A stretch of 64,000 bases of DNA from Pseudomonas putida. GTDB taxonomy: Bacteria; Pseudomonadota; Gammaproteobacteria; Pseudomonadales; Pseudomonadaceae. A model generated the notes under the pieces. That model had not been told where the DNA came from, did not search any database, and worked only from the letters and a program-made list of their open reading frames with translations. The stretch is taken from the NCBI RefSeq assembly GCF_028682635.1, contig NZ_JANHLK010000020.1:48198-112197 (forward strand). The letters are read 5' to 3'. Of this stretch, positions 58,747 through 64,000 are shown one piece after another (position 1 is the stretch's first letter; each line of letters opens with the position of its first letter). The position numbers and the translations under genes are program-made.

Positions 58747-60575
58747 ACAAATCCCGTTTGCTGATGAGCCTCTGTCTCTGTGCCGGGCTGGCTGCGTGCA
58801 GCTCGGCGCAGGTCGCCAAGGAAGAAGCCTCCGAGTTGATGGAGCAGGGGCAGTACGAAGCCGGCCTGGCCCGGATCGAGGAGGGCTTGCGGGAAAACCC
58901 TCGCGACACCGAACTGCACATCGCCCTCAACAGCTCCCGTGCCCGGGCGATCACGGCACTGCTGACCCAGGCCGACATGGACCGCACCCAGCGTGATTTC
59001 GCGTCGGCCCGCATGGCCTACGGCCGGGTGTTGACCATCGAACCGAACAACCGCCGCGCCCAGGACGCCATGCGCCAACTCGAACACATGCGCAGCCTCG
59101 ACGAGAAACTCGAACTGGCCCGCGGCGACCTGCGCCGCGGCGACATCTACGGCGCCGAGCGTCAGGTCAAACAGATTCTCGAACTGGACCCGAACAACGA
59201 AGGCGCCCTGGAACTGCAGAGCAATATCCGCCTGGTGCAGAGCCGCAACGTGGTGGCCTATCCGCAACTGCGCACCCGCCTGGACAAACCGGTGACCCTG
59301 GAATTTCGCGACGCCAACCTCAAGACCATCTTCGAAGTGCTGTCCCAGGTCGCCGGCTTGAACTTCATCTTCGACAAGGACCTGCGCCCGGACATGAAAG
59401 CCACCATCTTCGTGCGTGACGTGCGCATTGAAGACGCTGTGGAACTGCTGCTGCAACAGAACCAGCTGCACCAGAAAGTGGTGAACGAAAACACCCTGCT
59501 GATCTACCCGGATTCGCCGCAGAAGCTCAAGGATTACCAGGAACTGGTGATGCGCACCTTCTACCTGACCAGCATCGATGCCAACACCGCGCTGAACATG
59601 GTCAAGACCATGCTCAAGACCCGCGACGTGTTCGTCGACGAACGCCTCAATACCCTGACCATGCGCGACACCGGCGACGCCGTGCGCATGGCGGAAAAAC
59701 TCCTGCAATCCCAGGATCAGTCCAACCCCGAAGTGGTGCTGGAAGTGGAAGTGATGGAAGTCGCCACCCAGCGCATCCTCGACCTTGGCCTGCAATGGCC
59801 GAACACCTTCGGCGTGGTCAACAGCGACGGTTCGGCGGTGACCCTGCTCGATCAGCTCAAGGGCATCAACTCCAGCCGGATCACCATCCAGCCGTCGCCA
59901 CAGGCCAAGATCAACGCCCAGGACAAGGACATCAACACCCTGGCCAGCCCGGTCATCCGCGTCAGCAACCGCGAACAGGCGCGCATCCACATCGGCCAGC
60001 GCGTGCCGATCATCAGCGCCACGTCGGTGCCGTCGACCCAGGGACCGGTGATCACCGAAAGCGTGACTTACCTCGATGTCGGTCTGAAACTGGAAGTGCA
60101 GCCCACCGTGCACCTGAACAACGAAGTGGCGATCAAGGTGGCCCTGGAAGTGAGTAACGCCACGCCCCTGGAGCCGACCCGCCAGGGCACGATTCCGGTC
60201 CAGGTCGATACCCGCAACGCGCAGACCACCCTGCGCCTGCATGACGGCGAAACCCAGATCCTCGCCGGCCTGATGCGCAACGACCATGGCAGCACCGGCA
60301 ACAAGATTCCCGGCCTTGGCGACATTCCTGGCCTGGGTCGCCTGTTCGGCAGCAACAAGGACGACGTCAGCAAATCCGAGCTGGTGCTGTCGATCACCCC
60401 GCGGATCGTGCGCAACCTGCCGTACCAGAGCCCGTCGGACATGGAGTTCACCACCGGCACCGAAACCAGCATGCACATCCAGGCGCCGGATCGTTCGAAG
60501 GTCGAAGTCGAAGAGGTCAAGACCAATGGCATGAGCGCACCGATCGCGACCACCGTTACCGTCGGGAAGCCTTGA
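58743..60575 (+). CDS. gspD: Outer-membrane secretin GspD-like, with N-terminal TPR region
   Basis: 610 residues from the ATG at 58743. A lipobox LAACSS (Cys19) suggests the secretin is itself a lipoprotein. Residues 25-150 are helical TPR-like repeats. An N0/STN-type domain begins near TLEFRDANLKTIFEVLSQVAGLNF, and the secretin core has VPIISATSVPSTQGPVITES and GDIPGLGRLFGSNKDDVSKS. It forms the outer-membrane pore. TPR plus secretin in one chain is unusual for GspD but resembles PilQ/BfpB-type or Tad-like variants. Confidence 0.92.
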   Translation: MNKSRLLMSLCLCAGLAACSSAQVAKEEASELMEQGQYEAGLARIEEGLRENPRDTELHIALNSSRARAITALLTQADMDRTQRDFASARMAYGRVLTIEPNNRRAQDAMRQLEHMRSLDEKLELARGDLRRGDIYGAERQVKQILELDPNNEGALELQSNIRLVQSRNVVAYPQLRTRLDKPVTLEFRDANLKTIFEVLSQVAGLNFIFDKDLRPDMKATIFVRDVRIEDAVELLLQQNQLHQKVVNENTLLIYPDSPQKLKDYQELVMRTFYLTSIDANTALNMVKTMLKTRDVFVDERLNTLTMRDTGDAVRMAEKLLQSQDQSNPEVVLEVEVMEVATQRILDLGLQWPNTFGVVNSDGSAVTLLDQLKGINSSRITIQPSPQAKINAQDKDINTLASPVIRVSNREQARIHIGQRVPIISATSVPSTQGPVITESVTYLDVGLKLEVQPTVHLNNEVAIKVALEVSNATPLEPTRQGTIPVQVDTRNAQTTLRLHDGETQILAGLMRNDHGSTGNKIPGLGDIPGLGRLFGSNKDDVSKSELVLSITPRIVRNLPYQSPSDMEFTTGTETSMHIQAPDRSKVEVEEVKTNGMSAPIATTVTVGKP

Positions 60576-60577
60576 TC

Positions 60578-61051
60578 ATGAACGCCTCGCAACGCGGTTT
60601 TACCCTGATCGAAGTCGTGGTGACGCTGTCGTTGATCGGCCTGCTTGCCGGCATGGCCGCGCCGCTGACGGAGACCGTGGTGCGCCGGGGCAAAGAGCAG
60701 GAACTGCGCACCGCGCTGTACCAGATCCGCGATGCCATCGACGCCTACAAGCGCGCGTTCGACGCCGGTTACATCGAGAAGTCGCTCAACAGCAGCGGCT
60801 ACCCGCCGAACCTGCAGGTGCTGGTGGAAGGCGTGCGTGATGTGCGCAGCGCCAAGGGTGCCAAGTTCTACTTCCTGCGGCGCGTGCCCCATGACCCGCT
60901 GGCACCGGTCAAGCGCGACGACGAAGGCGGCTGGGGCGTGCGCTCCTACGACAGTACGGCTCAGAACCCGCGGGAGGGCGAGGACGTCTTTGACGTTTAC
61001 TCCAAGGCCCGCGGCAAAGGGCTCAACGGCATCGCCTACCGGGAGTGGTGA
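60578..61051 (+). CDS. Pseudopilin (GspG/GspH-like)
   Basis: 157 residues from the ATG at 60578 (MNASQRGFTLIEVVVTLSLI). Cleavage site RG-FTLIE with Glu at +5, one membrane-spanning helix and a mixed C-terminal head (YFLRRVPHDPLAPVKRDDEG). It is the first of three pilin-like genes after the secretin; the start overlaps or abuts the secretin stop. Confidence 0.9.
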   Translation: MNASQRGFTLIEVVVTLSLIGLLAGMAAPLTETVVRRGKEQELRTALYQIRDAIDAYKRAFDAGYIEKSLNSSGYPPNLQVLVEGVRDVRSAKGAKFYFLRRVPHDPLAPVKRDDEGGWGVRSYDSTAQNPREGEDVFDVYSKARGKGLNGIAYREW

Positions 61052-61055
61052 GAAT

Positions 61056-61430
61056 ATGCGTCGGGAAAAGGGTTTTACCCTGCTGGAACTGATGGTGGTC
61101 ATGGCAATCATCGCGACCCTGATGACCATCGCCTTGCCACGCTATTTCAACAGCCTGGAGGCCTCCAGGGAGACCACCCTGCGCCAGAGCCTGTCGGCGA
61201 TGCGCGAAGCCCTGGATCACTATTACGGTGACACCGGACGTTATCCCGATTCAATCGAGCAGCTTGTTGAACAGCGTTACCTGCGCAACCCGCCGATGGA
61301 CCCGATCACCGAACGCAAGGACGCCTGGGTCATGGTTGCACCGCCTGATGGCGTGGCCGGCGGTGTCGCCGATATCAAGAGTGGTGCCACAGGGAGGGCC
61401 CGTGATGGCAGCCTTTATTCCGAGTGGTAA
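61056..61430 (+). CDS. Pseudopilin (GspG/GspI-like), short
   Basis: 124 residues from the ATG at 61056. Cleavage site KG-FTLLELMVVMAIIATLMT with Glu at +5. The head ends DARG-like and is short for GspG. It overlaps the third pilin gene by 26 bp. It is a minor or second major pseudopilin. Confidence 0.9.
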   Translation: MRREKGFTLLELMVVMAIIATLMTIALPRYFNSLEASRETTLRQSLSAMREALDHYYGDTGRYPDSIEQLVEQRYLRNPPMDPITERKDAWVMVAPPDGVAGGVADIKSGATGRARDGSLYSEW

Positions 61431-61944
61431 GCCTGCGGGGCAAGACGGCTTCACCTACCTGGGTGTGCTGTTCCTGATCATGGTGATGGGCATGGGCCTG
61501 GCCAGTGCCGGCGAGCTGTGGTCCACCGCCTCGCGCCGCGACCGCGAACGCCAGTTGCTGTGGGTTGGCACCCAGTACGCCCAGGCACTGCGCAGCTATT
61601 ACCGCAGTTCGCCAGGCCTGGCCCAGTACCCCAGGGAACTCGCCGACCTGGTGCAGGACGAGCGTTTTCCCGGCGCCAAGCACCATATCCGCCAGCTGTA
61701 CCCGGACCCGATTGGCGGCGGCGAATGGTTTCTGATGCGCGGCTTCGACGGACGCATTACCGGCATCAGCAGCCCGTCCACGGACAAGCCCCTGAAGCAG
61801 GCGGATTTTCCCAGCCAGTGGTCGGACTTCAACGGCATGGCCAGCTACAAGGACTGGCAGTTCGTGGCCGAGAAAGCCTTCCTCGACGGCGCCTCGGGCC
61901 CGGCCAAAGGCCAGTCCGCAGCGTCCCGGGCGGTGCAGCCATGA
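61405..61944 (+). CDS. Minor pseudopilin without Glu+5 (GspK-like tip candidate)
   Basis: 179 residues from the ATG at 61405, after GGGAGGG. The cleavage site is DG-FTYLGVLFLIMVMGMGLA; the residue at +5 is Gly, not the usual Glu. Only GspK-type tip pilins generally lack that Glu, so this may cap the pseudopilus. The head is larger than in the other two. It overlaps csgE by 4 bp. Confidence 0.85.
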   Translation: MAAFIPSGKPAGQDGFTYLGVLFLIMVMGMGLASAGELWSTASRRDRERQLLWVGTQYAQALRSYYRSSPGLAQYPRELADLVQDERFPGAKHHIRQLYPDPIGGGEWFLMRGFDGRITGISSPSTDKPLKQADFPSQWSDFNGMASYKDWQFVAEKAFLDGASGPAKGQSAASRAVQP

Positions 61945-62330
61945 AGCGCTTCTGCCTGGCCTTGATCCTGGTGTTGAGCACCTCTGTGACCTGGGCCGGT
62001 GAAGAGGACGAAATGCTCGGCTTTATCGTCGACGACACGATCTCGCACATCGGCCACGAATTTTATTACTCGTTCAGTGAACGCCTGCGCGCCACCAGTC
62101 CGATGGATTTCAACCTGGTGGTACGCGAACGACCTTCGGCTCGCTGGGGCAGCCTGGTGACCGTGGAATTTCAACAACGACTGGTTTACCGGCGCTTCCT
62201 GCCGCCGAACACCGTGGAGCTCAAGGACGAGGCCTATGCCGCCGCCGACTGGGTACGCGGGCAGATTGTCCAGCGCAAGCTGGAAGCCTTGTTGCAGGAC
62301 ACCACGGACCTTGAGAGGGACGAACTATGA
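61941..62330 (+). CDS. csgE: Curli secretion periplasmic adaptor CsgE
   Basis: 129 residues. A signal peptide (MKRFCLALILVLSTSVTWAG) is followed by DTISHIGHEFYYSFSERLRA, the conserved CsgE core, and VEFQQRLVYRRFLPPN. CsgE caps the periplasmic side of CsgG and directs substrates into it. Its start overlaps the pseudopilin gene by 4 bp, so it is co-translated with the secretion operon, unlike the classical csgDEFG operon. Confidence 0.93.
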   Translation: MKRFCLALILVLSTSVTWAGEEDEMLGFIVDDTISHIGHEFYYSFSERLRATSPMDFNLVVRERPSARWGSLVTVEFQQRLVYRRFLPPNTVELKDEAYAAADWVRGQIVQRKLEALLQDTTDLERDEL

Positions 62331-62746
62331 AAGCGAAAACGTTTTTGCAGCGCGCCGGTGGATGCTTGCTCGGCCTGGGCGCCTGCGCCCTGGCCCAGGG
62401 CACGGAACTGGTCTACACGCCCGTCAACCCATCGTTCGGCGGCAACCCGTTGAACGGCACCTGGCTGCTCAACAATGCCCAGGCGCAGAACGACTACGAC
62501 GATCCCGACTTGAAGGATCGCACCTCGGTGGCCGGGACCTCGGCCCTGGAGCGCTTCAGCGCCCAGTTGCAATCGCGTTTGCTCGGGCAACTGCTGGACA
62601 ACATCTCCACCGGCAACACGGGGAGCCTGTCCACGGACGCTTTCATCGTCGACGTGGTCGACGACTCCGGTGCGCTGACGATCAACGTCACCGACCGGGC
62701 CACGGGCGAAGTTTCGGAAATCCAGGTGAATGGCCTGGCCCCTTGA
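62327..62746 (+). CDS. csgF: Curli assembly factor CsgF
   Basis: 139 residues. A signal peptide (LLGLGACALAQG) is followed by the highly conserved YTPVNPSFGGNPLNGTWLLN and NNAQAQN that insert into the CsgG pore. CsgF anchors fibre nucleation at the cell surface. It overlaps csgE by 4 bp. Confidence 0.95.
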   Translation: MKAKTFLQRAGGCLLGLGACALAQGTELVYTPVNPSFGGNPLNGTWLLNNAQAQNDYDDPDLKDRTSVAGTSALERFSAQLQSRLLGQLLDNISTGNTGSLSTDAFIVDVVDDSGALTINVTDRATGEVSEIQVNGLAP

Positions 62747-62776
62747 GGGGATGCGGGTTTATGGGGAGTTAAGGAC

Positions 62777-63649
62777 ATGAAAAAAATAATTGCGCTGGGG
62801 CTGATGTTGGCGGCATTACAGGGGTGCAGTCTGCGCGAGCCGATGCCGGCCGAACAGGACTCGCAAACCCCGACCCTGACCCCAAGGGCCTCGACTTATT
62901 ATGACTTGATCAACATGCCACGACCCAAGGGCCGCTTGATGGCGGTGGTCTACGGCTTCCGTGACCAGACCGGGCAATACAAGCCAACCCCGGCCAGCTC
63001 GTTCTCCACCAGCGTCACCCAGGGCGCGGCGAGCATGCTGATGGACGCCTTGCAGGCCAGCGGCTGGTTCGTGGTGCTCGAGCGTGAAGGTCTGCAGAAC
63101 CTGTTGACCGAACGCAAGATCATCCGCGCCTCGCAAAAGAAACCCAACACCCCGGTGAACATCCAGGCGGAACTGCCACCGCTGCAAGCGGCGAACATGA
63201 TGCTCGAAGGCGGGATCATCGCCTACGACACCAACGTACGTAGCGGCGGGGAAGGGGCGCGCTACCTGGGCATCGACATAGCCCGTGAGTATCGCGTCGA
63301 CCAGGTCACGGTGAACCTGCGGGCGGTGGACGTGCGCAGCGGCCAGGTGCTGTCCAACGTCATGACCAGCAAGACCATCTACTCCGTGGCCCGCAGTGCC
63401 GGGGTATTCAAGTTCATCGAATTCAAGAAACTGCTCGAGGCCGAGGTGGGCTACACCACCAACGAACCGGCGCAGTTGTGTGTTTTGTCGGCGATCGAGG
63501 CGGCGGTGGGGCATATGCTGGCCCAGGGGATCGAGCGGCATTTGTGGCAGGTGGCGGGGGATAATTCCCAACCTGCGCAGAACGAGACGCTGGATCGCTA
63601 CCTGACGCAGAATCGTGTTGTACCTGAAGGTGAGGGAGAGGACGAGTGA
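62777..63649 (+). CDS. csgG: Curli outer-membrane export channel CsgG
   Basis: 290 residues. The lipobox LAALQGC (Cys17) makes it an outer-membrane lipoprotein. The family core includes YDLINMPRPKGRLMAVVYGF, FRDQTGQYKPTPASSFSTSV, ALQASGWFVVLEREGLQNLL and IAREYRVDQVTVNLRAVDVR. CsgG forms the nonameric curli exporter. It is the last gene of the operon, 30 bp after csgF. No csgA, csgB or csgD gene is in the window. Confidence 0.95.
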   Translation: MKKIIALGLMLAALQGCSLREPMPAEQDSQTPTLTPRASTYYDLINMPRPKGRLMAVVYGFRDQTGQYKPTPASSFSTSVTQGAASMLMDALQASGWFVVLEREGLQNLLTERKIIRASQKKPNTPVNIQAELPPLQAANMMLEGGIIAYDTNVRSGGEGARYLGIDIAREYRVDQVTVNLRAVDVRSGQVLSNVMTSKTIYSVARSAGVFKFIEFKKLLEAEVGYTTNEPAQLCVLSAIEAAVGHMLAQGIERHLWQVAGDNSQPAQNETLDRYLTQNRVVPEGEGEDE

Positions 63650-64000
63650 ACCGGCGCGGCCTTGTAGGAGCTGGCTTGTCCGGTCGCCGCATCGCAGCGA
63701 TGACGGCGTTACAGCCGACCCGTCTCTCGCGGCGGTACCCGATCCCAACTGTGGGAGCGGGCTTGCTCGCGAAGGCGGCCTTATAGCCGACCAATCGTCC
63801 GCGGCTGTCCCCGATCTACTGTAGGAGCCGGCTTGCTGCGGGCGGCGTTCCGACGACGGCGTCCTGACAGCCGACCTATTATTTATTGACCGAGTACATA
63901 TCCATTCCTGATCCCAAGCGAACGCATTCCCCTGTAGGAGCTGGCTTGCCAGCGAAGCGGCCCGATAGAGCAGCACCAGCCTCAAGGCCGCCTTCGCCGG
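63650..64000. other. Non-coding REP-rich interval at the right edge
   Basis: Four degenerate REP units of both subtypes are spread across this stretch (GTAGGAGCTGGCTTGTCC near 63665, GTGGGAGCGGGCTTGCTCGC near 63752, GTAGGAGCCGGCTTGCTGC near 63822 and GTAGGAGCTGGCTTGCCAGC near 63933). No gene is seen before the window ends. Confidence 0.75.

Noticed and set aside
63660..64000. Repeated units at the right edge as a possible CRISPR array
   Set aside because: Units are inverted and differ in spacing and sequence; they are REP elements, and no cas gene is present.

Overview
The window is GC-rich (roughly 60%, read by eye) and very dense in coding sequence. It carries many copies of the imperfect palindromes built on GTAGGAGC(T/C)GGCTTGCCAGCGAAGG and GTGGGAGCGGGCTTGCTCGCGAA. 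These REP sequences, together with gene content such as gltS, an sdsA/sdsB pair, an MnxG-type oxidase and many LysR and AraC regulators, point to a chromosomal segment of a fluorescent-group Pseudomonas. No rRNA, tRNA, CRISPR array or intact insertion sequence was seen.

Left part (1-25 kb): ordinary accessory metabolism and regulation. In order there is a Fic protein running off the left edge, GltS, a small phosphodiesterase, a patatin-like lipase, two small lipoproteins, an arylsulfatase, a divergent LysR/alkylsulfatase (SdsB/SdsA-like) pair, an EamA exporter, a small unknown protein behind a cloverleaf-like RNA leader, a MATE exporter, a lipoprotein, a VOC protein, a TetR/3-hydroxybutyryl-CoA dehydrogenase pair, an AraC regulator coupled to an ABC exporter, an alpha/beta hydrolase, a quinone oxidoreductase, an MFS exporter, a LysR regulator and a pirin.

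Middle (25-38.6 kb): a GlxA-type regulator is followed by a low-GC islet with a DHA2 multidrug exporter. A 53-bp copy of the GlxA gene's 3' end lies on the far side of the islet. Next come two related winged-helix/ATPase regulators facing each other (one apparently cut short), a small AraC protein, and a LysR gene before an operon of a monooxygenase-fold membrane protein, an amidohydrolase and a YcaC-like hydrolase. Another LysR gene follows.

Right part (38.6-63.6 kb): the most striking region. It holds a secreted Gly/His/Asp-rich protein; gspF-gspG; a lytic transglycosylase; a six-gene operon with a roughly 1,945-residue MnxG-type multicopper oxidase, a beta-propeller protein, two SCO proteins, a cytochrome c/periplasmic-binding-protein fusion and a parvulin; then an orphan receiver protein and one long, tightly overlapping operon with a GspE ATPase, PilM/N/O/P-like proteins, a secretin, three pseudopilins and the curli export genes csgE, csgF and csgG. 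No curlin gene is present.

Candidate sigma-54 promoters precede the oxidase, the transglycosylase and the receiver/gspE operon, with weaker ones before gspG and the Gly-rich gene. A nearly identical 17-bp palindrome sits about 100-120 bp upstream of two of them. I read the right-hand 25 kb as one co-regulated system: a hybrid type II/type IV-pilus-like and curli-type export machine with a large secreted copper oxidase and its copper- and redox-maturation partners. That integration is inference; the individual families are well supported by the sequence.
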